Origin: Alphaproteobacteria bacterium | GTDB lineage: Bacteria; Pseudomonadota; Alphaproteobacteria; Caedimonadales; UBA1908 | Assembly (NCBI GenBank): GCA_021298595.1 | Contig: JAJTHL010000012.1 | Location: 1-50,005 of the forward strand | Length of the DNA: 50,005 bases | Reading direction: 5' to 3' | In this document: positions 9,198 through 16,939 of the stretch, piece after piece | How positions within the stretch are numbered: the first letter of the stretch is position 1 | Layout: each line of letters opens with the position of its first letter | Position numbers and translations under genes: made by a program | Notes under the pieces: model-generated | Databases searched by the model: none | Told to the model about the DNA's origin: nothing | What the model saw: the letters and a program-made list of their open reading frames with translations, nothing else

Positions 9198-9390
9198 CAT
9201 GCGAACAGTGAGATGTTTAACGTAATCGTTTATAAGAATCAAGGAAAAAATGCATCTTGTTGAGAAACATGTCGTAAAAAGCGTCCTCAGGGGCCACAAA
9301 GGCAGATCGTTTCTTAAACAAAACATTCTTACAAGCGGTGATGGTGTGTATCTTTGTAACTCATAACCCACTTTAGGCGGGCTTAGAGTC

Positions 9391-10032
9391 TCAAGAAGAT
9401 CCATCTTTGCCTGTGTTGATGGTCATTTTGCTCGGTCCGTGCACATGAAGATTCCCTTCCTGGGTGAGGGTATACCCCTGGTTCCCGTGGATCGTTCCCG
9501 TGGGTCCTTGGGCATTCACAGCCCCTTCTCCCTTTGTCTGTTTAGAGTTTAAATGCAAATGCGCTTTGTCACTGTCCAAAATGTAACCGTCAGACGTTGT
9601 CACATGGACGTCTTCTTCGCAGGTAAGGATTTTATCCCTACCTTGATAAAAACCAGTCTTTGAGGTGATATCAACCTTCATGTTGTTTTCGCAGTCGATT
9701 TTGCCGTGGGGTGTCACAAGATGTGCTTCATTAGGGTTGAGTTGCTGGGCTTCCACTGCTTTCAAGTGATAGGGGCGTCCTTGTTGATCAAGGCCGTGGA
9801 TACTGGGTTTGGTAACGACATTTCGCAAGGTCAAGTCCTGGAGCGTCACGCCGCCGGTGACTTTTTCGTGTGAAAAAAAATGCTCAACGGGAGACCACAA
9901 AAAAAGTGTGGCAAGGATGGTGGCTGCGATTCCTGGGATTAAAACCCGCATGATGCGCACCTTTGCTGAATGGGTTTGGGACTTTTTGTGCGCTTTTGTC
10001 CAGTTCGTCAGTTTAAGGGGGGTAGGGCTCAT
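9391..10032 (-). CDS. lptC: LPS export protein LptC
   Basis: Single-pass periplasmic protein that passes lipopolysaccharide from LptBFG to LptA. About 213 residues from the ATG at 10032: a basic N-terminus, one transmembrane helix (VLIPGIAATILATLFLWSPV), then the beta-jellyroll region with GLDQQGRPYHLKA and repeated TSKTGFYQG, DGYILDSDKA-type strands. I chose ATG 10032 because it overlaps the kdsD stop as ATGA; a start at 10053 would overlap by 25 bases. It follows kdsD as in other alphaproteobacteria. However, the usual next genes (lptA, lptB) are absent: a 190-base gap and a tRNA gene follow instead. Confidence 0.85.
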   Translation of the reverse strand: MSPTPLKLTNWTKAHKKSQTHSAKVRIMRVLIPGIAATILATLFLWSPVEHFFSHEKVTGGVTLQDLTLRNVVTKPSIHGLDQQGRPYHLKAVEAQQLNPNEAHLVTPHGKIDCENNMKVDITSKTGFYQGRDKILTCEEDVHVTTSDGYILDSDKAHLHLNSKQTKGEGAVNAQGPTGTIHGNQGYTLTQEGNLHVHGPSKMTINTGKDGSS

Positions 10033-11030
10033 GCGAAACCTGCTCTTAGGCATGCGTGAATATGAAGAACACCTAAAGGAAATTCTTTTCCATCTTTTTT
10101 TTCTGTCACAAACACATTGGTAATACGATTCTCGGAAAGAAAACTAACAGCTTCTGCCACAAGCATGGTGCCCGAAATAGTTCGGGGCCTCAGGGTCATG
10201 ATATCTTTGGCTTTTTCTTGTAAAAGCTGGGGGGACATATGCCGGCGCAGGTCGCCATCGGTGATGACGCCGACAAGAGTGCCGTCATCCTCGACAATGC
10301 CTACACATCCAAGAGATTTTTGCGTCATTTCTAAAATCACATCTTGCATGCAGGACCCATGATGTAAAAGCGGCAACTCGTCTCCTTGGTGCATGATTTG
10401 CTCGACGCGCAAAAGCTTTCTACCAAGTTTGCCGCCTGGATGAAGGGATCCAAAATCTTCTGTTGAAAATCCTCTTCTTTTCAAAAGGCAAACGGCCATG
10501 GCGTCTCCAAGTGCCAGCATCATGGTGCTAGAAGTCGTGGGTGCCATACCCAAAGGGCATGCTTCTTCTTCTTTGGGAAGGGTCAGGCAAATGTTTGCAG
10601 TGTGCGCAAGGGAGCTGTCAGGGTTAAAAGTCATGGCAATGATGGGAATATGGTGGCGTGAGGCGAACAAGATGATATCTGATAATTCGGCAGTTTCACC
10701 AGAGACAGACATGGCCAAAAGGGTATCACTTTTTGTCAGCATGCCAAGATCCCCGTGGCTTGCCTCTGCGGGGTGAATAAACAGGGCAGGGGTGCCGGTT
10801 GATGCAAAGGTCGCCGCCATTTTTTTTCCAATATGACCGCTTTTTCCCATGCCTGAAATAATAATGCGCCCCTTGGTATTTTCTAACGTGTCCAACGCCT
10901 TAATAAAGGAAGTCTCAAGGCTTTGGGACAAGGACGTTAGGGCGGCTGCTTCAAGATGCAAAACACGCCTTGCTTCTTCTAGGTCTCTATCGAGAAGTGT
11001 CATATTTTTTTTGTCAAAAAGAGGGTGCAT
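10029..11030 (-). CDS. kdsD: Arabinose-5-phosphate isomerase (KpsF/GutQ family)
   Basis: Converts ribulose-5-phosphate to arabinose-5-phosphate, the first committed step toward Kdo for LPS. The 333 residues hold an N-terminal SIS sugar-isomerase domain (GMGKSGHIGKKMAATFASTG, HPAEASHGDLGML, SVSGETAEL) and two C-terminal CBS domains (LGCVGIVEDDGTLVGVITDG and the segment from IMTLRPRTISG to NVFVTE). This length and architecture are typical. It is translationally coupled to lptC by ATGA. Both products serve the same LPS pathway. Confidence 0.95.
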   Translation of the reverse strand: MHPLFDKKNMTLLDRDLEEARRVLHLEAAALTSLSQSLETSFIKALDTLENTKGRIIISGMGKSGHIGKKMAATFASTGTPALFIHPAEASHGDLGMLTKSDTLLAMSVSGETAELSDIILFASRHHIPIIAMTFNPDSSLAHTANICLTLPKEEEACPLGMAPTTSSTMMLALGDAMAVCLLKRRGFSTEDFGSLHPGGKLGRKLLRVEQIMHQGDELPLLHHGSCMQDVILEMTQKSLGCVGIVEDDGTLVGVITDGDLRRHMSPQLLQEKAKDIMTLRPRTISGTMLVAEAVSFLSENRITNVFVTEKKDGKEFPLGVLHIHACLRAGFA

Positions 11031-11187
11031 GGATAATACTCATAATAAAAGAGGGGTAACATGAACAAAAAAGAAAATCAAATTATATTTTTTATGCATG
11101 TATATAGCAGAAGGCCAAAAGGATTGATCATTTATAGCCAGAGTCGAGGGCACATTCAAGTATTGTGGCTTTATTCCTTAGAAAAAT

Positions 11188-11226
11188 GTCTTCCAGGGCC
11201 GGCGTCAAAAGCCAGCCCTGGAAGAC
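11188..11226 (-). terminator. Intrinsic terminator of the two-domain secreted-protein gene
   Basis: A perfect 12-base inverted repeat (GTCTTCCAGGGC with its complement at 11215-11226) has a 15-base loop. Read on the minus strand it is followed by ATTTTTC. It begins about 10 bases after the stop of the gene at 11236-12633. Confidence 0.8.
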
Positions 11227-11235
11227 AAGGTCAAT

Positions 11236-12633
11236 CTATTCGTTTAATCGAACCAGTGGTTCACACGAGACTTTTCCGGCTGAAACGCTCACTGCGTAAC
11301 GCAAAGAAACCACCTGTTTACCTTTAGAATTGGCAGTGGCAGCCTCTCCACACTCGATGAACTTTCCTGTCTGATACTCCAAGGACAGCGCAGCTGGGCT
11401 TTCTAGTGGATATTCCCTAATAAGATTCAAGGGAGCGAAATCGACTTTTTCTCCTTCTTTATAGGCGCCCGGCGTGAGTCTGCCTGCGACCTTGCCATCA
11501 AAATAGAAGGTGTAAGTTTCTTTGTTGTCGAACGCATTTTGTGCAAGCACGCCAACAGCCATCGCGCGTCCTCCAGGATTACGGGCAGGGGGAGTGGCAG
11601 TGGTTGTCGTTGTCGTCGTTGTGGTTGTCGTTGTCGTTGTGGGAGCAGTGGCACTGCTTTCTGCGCGCACAAGCACCTCACAACTCAGACTGTTTCCTTT
11701 CTGATTAATGAGAAGACGCGCAGAAGCCACAAGCATACCCTCTTGATTAATGGGCGAGATTCCTCCACAGGGAATGACCTCTTCTCCCGCGACAAGGGAT
11801 GCTTGTAATTCATCCTTGTAGGTTAATCCAGCAACCAAAAATAAGGGATCAAAGTCAATCCGTTGCCCCTTTGTGTACGTGCCAATGGGAAGAGAGCCCT
11901 GGCCTTTTCCTTCGACTTTGACGACATATTGTTTTTTGTTTTCAAAACCCTCCTCAATCAACAGACCAAAACGAATGGGGCCTCCCTTTGTTTTGGGAAT
12001 AGAAGAGAGTTCTTTTTCACCCTTTTGTGGTTGGTTTGCAGTTTTTGCAGGAGGTTTGGGGGTGGGTTTAGACGTCAATGGCTTCTTGATGGTAGGTGTA
12101 CCAAGCGTTAGGGTTGGAGCAGAAGGTTTGTTTTGCGTAGTGGGTGTTGTCAGGGGGCCACTTTTTTCGCCGTTCTTTATCAAAATTAGATCAAAGGCAT
12201 AGAACTCATTACATTCACTTTTTGCATCTTCTAAACATAGTTTGTAGGCATTACATTTTATTGTGCCCTTAAGGTCAAGGGGGCCAAAGCGATTACCGCG
12301 AAAGTTACCATAGCCGTCTCTTGTGACGTCACTGAATGTCTTTGACCAATTAATTTTTTCAAGACCCTCAAACCTCCATTCACGTCCCTTGTCAGGATAG
12401 ATTTCAGTATAGACTCCTGCCTGACGGGCCGCCATGAGTTCTTCTAGGGAAAGGTGGGGGCATTCTGGAAGGGTACTTTTATTTTTTTGACCATCCACCA
12501 CAACGGCTCCTGTGGGAATTTTAGTGAGGGCACTTGCTTCTCTGCTCTTTGCGTTAATGGGCTCGCTTGCCTGGCAATGGGTAAATGGCACAAGGAGGCT
12601 GCACATAAAGGCAGTTACAGGCATTTTTAGCAT
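11236..12633 (-). CDS. Secreted protein with two related domains joined by a poly-threonine linker
   Basis: 465 residues, unrecognised family. MLKMPVTAFMCSLLVPFTHC followed by QAS is a signal peptide; GGGAG lies 9 bases before the ATG. Layout: residues 30-150 hold a Cys-containing region (IKCNAYKLCLEDAKSECNEF); residues 150-215 form a Lys/Pro/Thr-rich linker; then a domain of about 110 residues begins at FGLLIEEGFENKKQY. A run of 14 threonines (bases 11599-11640) precedes a second, related domain that starts at VGVLAQNAFDNKETY. The two domains share GTYTKGQRIDFDPL/GAYKEGEKVDFAPL, a single Cys-Gly (IPCGG/IECGE) and a terminal SCEVLVR/SCEPLVR, so they arose by duplication. The paired cysteines suggest a disulfide in each copy. 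Export is well supported; function is unknown. Confidence 0.7.
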   Translation of the reverse strand: MLKMPVTAFMCSLLVPFTHCQASEPINAKSREASALTKIPTGAVVVDGQKNKSTLPECPHLSLEELMAARQAGVYTEIYPDKGREWRFEGLEKINWSKTFSDVTRDGYGNFRGNRFGPLDLKGTIKCNAYKLCLEDAKSECNEFYAFDLILIKNGEKSGPLTTPTTQNKPSAPTLTLGTPTIKKPLTSKPTPKPPAKTANQPQKGEKELSSIPKTKGGPIRFGLLIEEGFENKKQYVVKVEGKGQGSLPIGTYTKGQRIDFDPLFLVAGLTYKDELQASLVAGEEVIPCGGISPINQEGMLVASARLLINQKGNSLSCEVLVRAESSATAPTTTTTTTTTTTTTTATPPARNPGGRAMAVGVLAQNAFDNKETYTFYFDGKVAGRLTPGAYKEGEKVDFAPLNLIREYPLESPAALSLEYQTGKFIECGEAATANSKGKQVVSLRYAVSVSAGKVSCEPLVRLNE

Positions 12634-12845
12634 AATAATTCTCCCTTTGAAGAGGTTAGAGTACGTATGTAACCACCTAAATCCTTAAAATTTGGTTAAT
12701 TTCTCTTTGATAAGGGTGAAGCCAAAAGAGCATCAAAGGTGTTGGGTGATGGAGAAGATTTTTTTATCGTCACAGAGGTTTATTTATGGCGAGGTTTATT
12801 GCATAGTCTACTCATGTTACCAAAGACAAAAAAATTGAGGTCTTT

Positions 12846-13862
12846 TTGAATCGAGCAAACGCCGAACTTCTTACGGTTGCCGAGCCTTCATTGGACGCCC
12901 TAAAAGCCCTTGTGTGCACGGATATGGAGGTGGTCACAACGGTGATGTTTGAGGCGCTGGGAAGTTGGGTGCCTCTTATCCCGCAGTTGGGCGCTCATCT
13001 CCTCAAGGCAGGGGGCAAGCGCATCCGGCCAATGCTGACCTTGGCAACCTCTTATTTGTGTGGGGCGCCTCGACAGGCTGCGATCAATTTGGCCGCCTGC
13101 GTGGAGTTTATTCACGGTGCGACGCTTTTGCATGATGATGTTGTGGACGAGAGTGTGCTTAGGCGCGGTGAGCCCACGGCCAACGCTGTTTGGGGCAATC
13201 AAGCAAGCGTGCTTGTGGGGGACTTTTTGTTTGCCCGAGCGTTTCAATTGATGGTCAAAGAAGGATCACTATCGGTTCTTGCCCTTTTATCCGACACAGC
13301 TGCAAAGTTGTCTGAGGGAGAAATTCTCCAACTCAGCCTGATGGGAGATGTGGGCGTGACCCAGGACCTTTGTCTAGAGGTCATGACGGCTAAAACTGCC
13401 CCCCTTTTTGAAGCCGCCACTGGGGTTGGCGCCTTGTTGGTTGACAGTTCGACTGAGGTTTCCCGTGCGTTAAAAACTTATGGGCGTGCCCTGGGTATCT
13501 GCTTTCAAGTGGTAGATGATGTTCTTGATTATGTGGGAAAAACAAGTGCATTTGGAAAAAAAATTGGGGGTGATTTTCTAGAGGGAAAAGTGACCCTTCC
13601 CGTCGTGCTTGCGTACCAAAGTGGCTCTCAAAAAGAACAAGCATTCTGGACAAGAATTTTTATCCCGAACGCGGCGCGCACACAAGCTGAGTGGCGTCAA
13701 GCCCTTGTTTACCTAGAAAAACATAAGGCTTTTGAGCGTGCTATGGATGTGGCAAAGACCTACGCTTTGGAAGCTAAAAACGCGCTGTCCCTTTTTTCTC
13801 CCACCCATATCACGCAAGCATTGCAACAAACCGTGGACTTTACGATTCAAAGGAAGGCGTAA
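12846..13862 (+). CDS. ispB: Polyprenyl diphosphate synthase (octaprenyl type)
   Basis: Chain-elongating trans-isoprenyl diphosphate synthase making the ubiquinone side chain. The 338 residues are typical. The first aspartate-rich motif is LLHDDVVDES (DDxxD), the second is FQVVDDVLDY, and the substrate-binding GGKRIRP appears near residue 58. The start is TTG at 12846, with GAGG 5 bases upstream; no better-placed ATG exists. The exact product chain length cannot be read from sequence, so ispB is the likely symbol rather than proven. It converges on the alpha/beta hydrolase gene. Confidence 0.88.
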   Translation: MNRANAELLTVAEPSLDALKALVCTDMEVVTTVMFEALGSWVPLIPQLGAHLLKAGGKRIRPMLTLATSYLCGAPRQAAINLAACVEFIHGATLLHDDVVDESVLRRGEPTANAVWGNQASVLVGDFLFARAFQLMVKEGSLSVLALLSDTAAKLSEGEILQLSLMGDVGVTQDLCLEVMTAKTAPLFEAATGVGALLVDSSTEVSRALKTYGRALGICFQVVDDVLDYVGKTSAFGKKIGGDFLEGKVTLPVVLAYQSGSQKEQAFWTRIFIPNAARTQAEWRQALVYLEKHKAFERAMDVAKTYALEAKNALSLFSPTHITQALQQTVDFTIQRKA

Positions 13863-13903
13863 AAAACCTGTTCCTTGGAGTGTTGAAATCAAAACTCTTC
13901 CCT

Positions 13904-14800
13904 TTAATCGTCTGCCACAAGAGATTGGGTTCTCTCAATCCACTCAAGGATGGGAAGAACCTGGCTTTCCGATGTTAAAGACGGTGCATGACCTGTATCT
14001 TCGATTTCATAGGATTCGAATTGGGGGCCCCTTGATTTCATTTCTGCAAGTGTCTCTGCCGTGATAATGTCTGAGTGTTTGCCGTGTATGACGAACACAG
14101 GACACGTGATTTTGTCCCAAAGGGGCCAAAAAGTGACATTTCCTTCAAGATCCGTCGATACCCCCGTGTCGTCTTGGGGCTTCTCCTCAACGGCCCCTGC
14201 CGCCAACGGATCATAATTAAGCGTAAGGGTGCCATGGGGCGTGCTTTTGAGGCTATTATCCGCAAAATGCTGCCATGCTTCTGGGGACATGGGGCCAAAA
14301 GGGGCATATGCCACCTTCAAAAACGCTTCTGCTTCATTACGATTTTGAAATTCGAAATGAACGCCTGCGTATGAGCGAAGTCGCTCTATGGCGGCTACGG
14401 GAACAATAGGGCCCACATCATTCAGGATAAGGCGCCTGATGGGCGTGCGAGGTTGTGCTGCCAGCAAAAGGCCCAATAAGCCGCCCATGGAGGTTCCAAG
14501 CCAGTCGATACTGGACGTATTTGTTTTTTGGATGAGGGTATTTACGTCGCTTAAATACTGACGATATGAGTAATAAGCCCCGTTTTTTAATCGATCACTT
14601 CGTCCTCTGCCCACAATATCAGGACAGACAACGTAATGACGACTTTGAAGCTTTTGGGCAAGGAAGTCAAAGTCAGAAGAGTTGCGTGTTAAACCGTGCA
14701 CACAGATAAATGCGGCGTCAGGTCGATATTGCCCGTGGGTGCGGTAATAGACGCGGTGAAATCCTTCGGGTGACAGTCCTAGAAACGAGTCTTCCTTCAT
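13904..14800 (-). CDS. Alpha/beta hydrolase
   Basis: 298-residue serine hydrolase fold. FICVHGLTRNSSDFDFLA forms the oxyanion-hole region, GTSMGG is the nucleophile elbow (catalytic Ser), VIHGKHSDI carries the late acidic residue, and DTGHAPS supplies the catalytic His. No signal peptide, so it is probably cytoplasmic. A GGAG ribosome site lies 12 bases before the ATG. Substrate is not predictable; the family includes esterases and C-C bond hydrolases. It stands alone, convergent with the isoprenyl synthase gene. Confidence 0.87.
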   Translation of the reverse strand: MKEDSFLGLSPEGFHRVYYRTHGQYRPDAAFICVHGLTRNSSDFDFLAQKLQSRHYVVCPDIVGRGRSDRLKNGAYYSYRQYLSDVNTLIQKTNTSSIDWLGTSMGGLLGLLLAAQPRTPIRRLILNDVGPIVPVAAIERLRSYAGVHFEFQNRNEAEAFLKVAYAPFGPMSPEAWQHFADNSLKSTPHGTLTLNYDPLAAGAVEEKPQDDTGVSTDLEGNVTFWPLWDKITCPVFVIHGKHSDIITAETLAEMKSRGPQFESYEIEDTGHAPSLTSESQVLPILEWIERTQSLVADD

Positions 14801-15323
14801 TTTTTTTCCTTCTACTCCCTATTTTTTTAGATTGTACCATTTGGTTTTTTGAAATGTAAGGGTTCACAAAAGGGCATGTCAAAGAAAGGGTGGGTATAAA
14901 TGACGTCAAAGGATGACGAGACCGTCAACCCTTGGCGTCGTGCGCGTCAAATCAGTGTGAGCGTCAGGGGGACAGTTAGGATATCTGTGAGCGATATCAA
15001 GCGCATTAGACAGTGTTCAGAGTGTGAGACCTTTAGGGGAGCTTACGTCAAAGCATCTTATCCATCATGGACTTTGGAACTTAGATAACCTTTGTCTGGT
15101 CCACCATTGACGCGATTCTCTTGCATGCCATAAGGTAGGAAGTGAGTCATTCTAAAATACGAAAGGTTCAAGCCTTAGGTATCGACCTTCGCGGCTTGGC
15201 TAGACTTGCCGTTAAAACTAGTAGGCCGTCAGTTTAGGGGGACGGTTTTAACCGTTTGCCATATCAGGATAAATCCTTGTATAACCCTAAAATAATCAAA
15301 TTCAATAACTATAAAATTTACCT
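14801..15323. other. Intergenic region without a convincing gene
   Basis: About 520 bases lie between the hydrolase start and the glnA stop. The only open frame of note is a 62-codon plus-strand ORF at 14900-15088, basic and of no recognised family, with no clear ribosome site. A short near-palindrome (ACGGTT-TT-AACCGT) lies near 15241-15254. I see no tRNA, rRNA or obvious intrinsic terminator for glnA. Confidence 0.4.
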
Positions 15324-16745
15324 TTATAAGCTGTAATACATCTTGAATTCACCGGGTGTAGGGCCTTTTTCTACCTCCTCCATCTCACTCCGCTTAAGGG
15401 CGATGTATGCTTCGATTTGATCATCATCAAAGACGTCGCCTTGGGTGAGAAATGAACGGTCCTGATCCAGGTGATCCAAGGCCTCTTTGAGACTGGTGCA
15501 CATATTATCCAGGGTGCTAGCATCCTCTTTGTAAAGGTTTTTTTCCATGGCGGCCCCCGGATCAATTTTATTCATGATGCCGTCAAGTCCCGCCATGAGC
15601 ATGGCAGAGAGGGCAAGATAAGGGTTGGCAGCAGGATCAGGAAAGCGCACCTCGATGCGTTTGGCCCGCCAGTTTTCAGTATGGGGAATACGAATGGCAG
15701 CGGATCTATTTCTTGCGGAATAGGAAAGATAGACGGGGGCTTCGTATCCCGGCACCAGGCGCTTGTAGCTGTTGGTTGTGGCGTTGGTAAACGCATTAAG
15801 GGCTTTTGTATGTTTGAGAATACCGCCCACATAGTAAAGGGCTTCTTGGGAGAGTTCGCTGTACCTATTACCATAGAAAAGAGGGTGATCCCCCAGCCAC
15901 AATGACTGGTGTACATGCATGCCGGATCCATTATCGCCTTGGATGGGTTTGGGCATGAAGGTGGCTGTTTTGCCGTTTTTGTGGGCAACGGTCTTCACAA
16001 TATATTTAAAGGTCTGAAGGGCATCTGCCATCTTAAGAAGGGTATTATATTCAAAACCCAGTTCGTGCTGGGCTGGGGCGACTTCGTGATGGTGCTTTTG
16101 AATGCGTATACCGACCTTTTCAAGGGCCGACAAGGTTCTGGCACGCAGCTCTTCTTGGGTGTCGGCAGGGCCAGCAGGACAATATCCTCCTCCTTGATTA
16201 AAGGCGTGGCCTTGATGGGTGGTAAAAGGACTGCTTTGACCAAAAATACTGTTGTTAAGGCATGAAATTTCGCTGGAATGAAGATGATAAAAAGCGTGGG
16301 TGGCATTGGTGTCATAATGAACTTGATCAAACACAAAGTACTCAGGCTCTGGTCCAAAAAAAGCTCGGTCTGCAAGACCAGAGTTAATGAGGTAGTTTTC
16401 TGCACGCTTGGCAATACTACGCGGGTCTCGATTGTAACCCTTTCCTGTGGCAGGGTCCAAAATATCGCAGGTGACCACAAAAGTGGGATAAGGGGAAAAA
16501 GGATCGGCCCAAGTAGTCGTGGGATCCGGCATCAAAATCATGTCGGAATTTTCGATGTTACGCCACCCAGCGATGGATGAGCCATCAAACATGATGCCGG
16601 TTTCCAAAAGATCTTCATCCACAGCATTGGCGTGAAAGCTCATGTGATGCCAAACACCTCTGGGATCGGTAAAACGAAAATCGATATAAACAATGCCGTC
16701 ATTCTGTATTTTCTTAAGCAAATCAGCGTTTGAAAGAATGATCAT
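15324..16745 (-). CDS. glnA: Glutamine synthetase, type I
   Basis: Condenses glutamate and ammonia with ATP; the central nitrogen-assimilation enzyme, a cytoplasmic dodecamer. From ATG 16745 it is 473 residues, the usual GSI length; this ATG has GGGGAG 7 bases upstream, whereas the frame stays open to 16841 with a non-conserved extension. Signatures are MFDGSSIAGW, FFGPEPEYFVF, GSGMHVHQSLW, the NRSAAIRIPHT latch region, and EVRFPDPAANPYLA. NLYKEDA near the C-terminus keeps the tyrosine that is adenylylated in GSI-beta enzymes. No glnB (PII) gene is adjacent, unlike many proteobacteria. Confidence 0.96.
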   Translation of the reverse strand: MIILSNADLLKKIQNDGIVYIDFRFTDPRGVWHHMSFHANAVDEDLLETGIMFDGSSIAGWRNIENSDMILMPDPTTTWADPFSPYPTFVVTCDILDPATGKGYNRDPRSIAKRAENYLINSGLADRAFFGPEPEYFVFDQVHYDTNATHAFYHLHSSEISCLNNSIFGQSSPFTTHQGHAFNQGGGYCPAGPADTQEELRARTLSALEKVGIRIQKHHHEVAPAQHELGFEYNTLLKMADALQTFKYIVKTVAHKNGKTATFMPKPIQGDNGSGMHVHQSLWLGDHPLFYGNRYSELSQEALYYVGGILKHTKALNAFTNATTNSYKRLVPGYEAPVYLSYSARNRSAAIRIPHTENWRAKRIEVRFPDPAANPYLALSAMLMAGLDGIMNKIDPGAAMEKNLYKEDASTLDNMCTSLKEALDHLDQDRSFLTQGDVFDDDQIEAYIALKRSEMEEVEKGPTPGEFKMYYSL

Positions 16746-16939
16746 CTTTTTTCTCCCCATATGGTGCTGATACTTATACGAAATTTTTAAGCTTTCAGGG
16801 AGAGGAAATTTAAAAAAAGAATAAATGTGTTGTTTCTTCATCAGTTAGATAAAAAGCCTTTCATCTGTGATGATTGCCCTTATAAAGAAAATAGGGAAAA
16901 TGCTAAGATGCGAAACATTAATAAAGACAGGATGGTATT

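Noticed and set aside
9183-9404. 73-codon minus-strand ORF over the tRNA region
   Set aside because: Overlaps the tRNA-Glu gene and the lptC end; no protein-like character.
11599-11640. Microsatellite-like GTTGTC repeats as a simple-sequence contingency locus
   Set aside because: The codons are mixed and the run encodes uninterrupted threonine in frame, so a protein linker explains it better than a phase-variable tract.
14900-15088. 62-codon plus-strand ORF
   Set aside because: No ribosome site, no recognisable family and composition like its non-coding surroundings.
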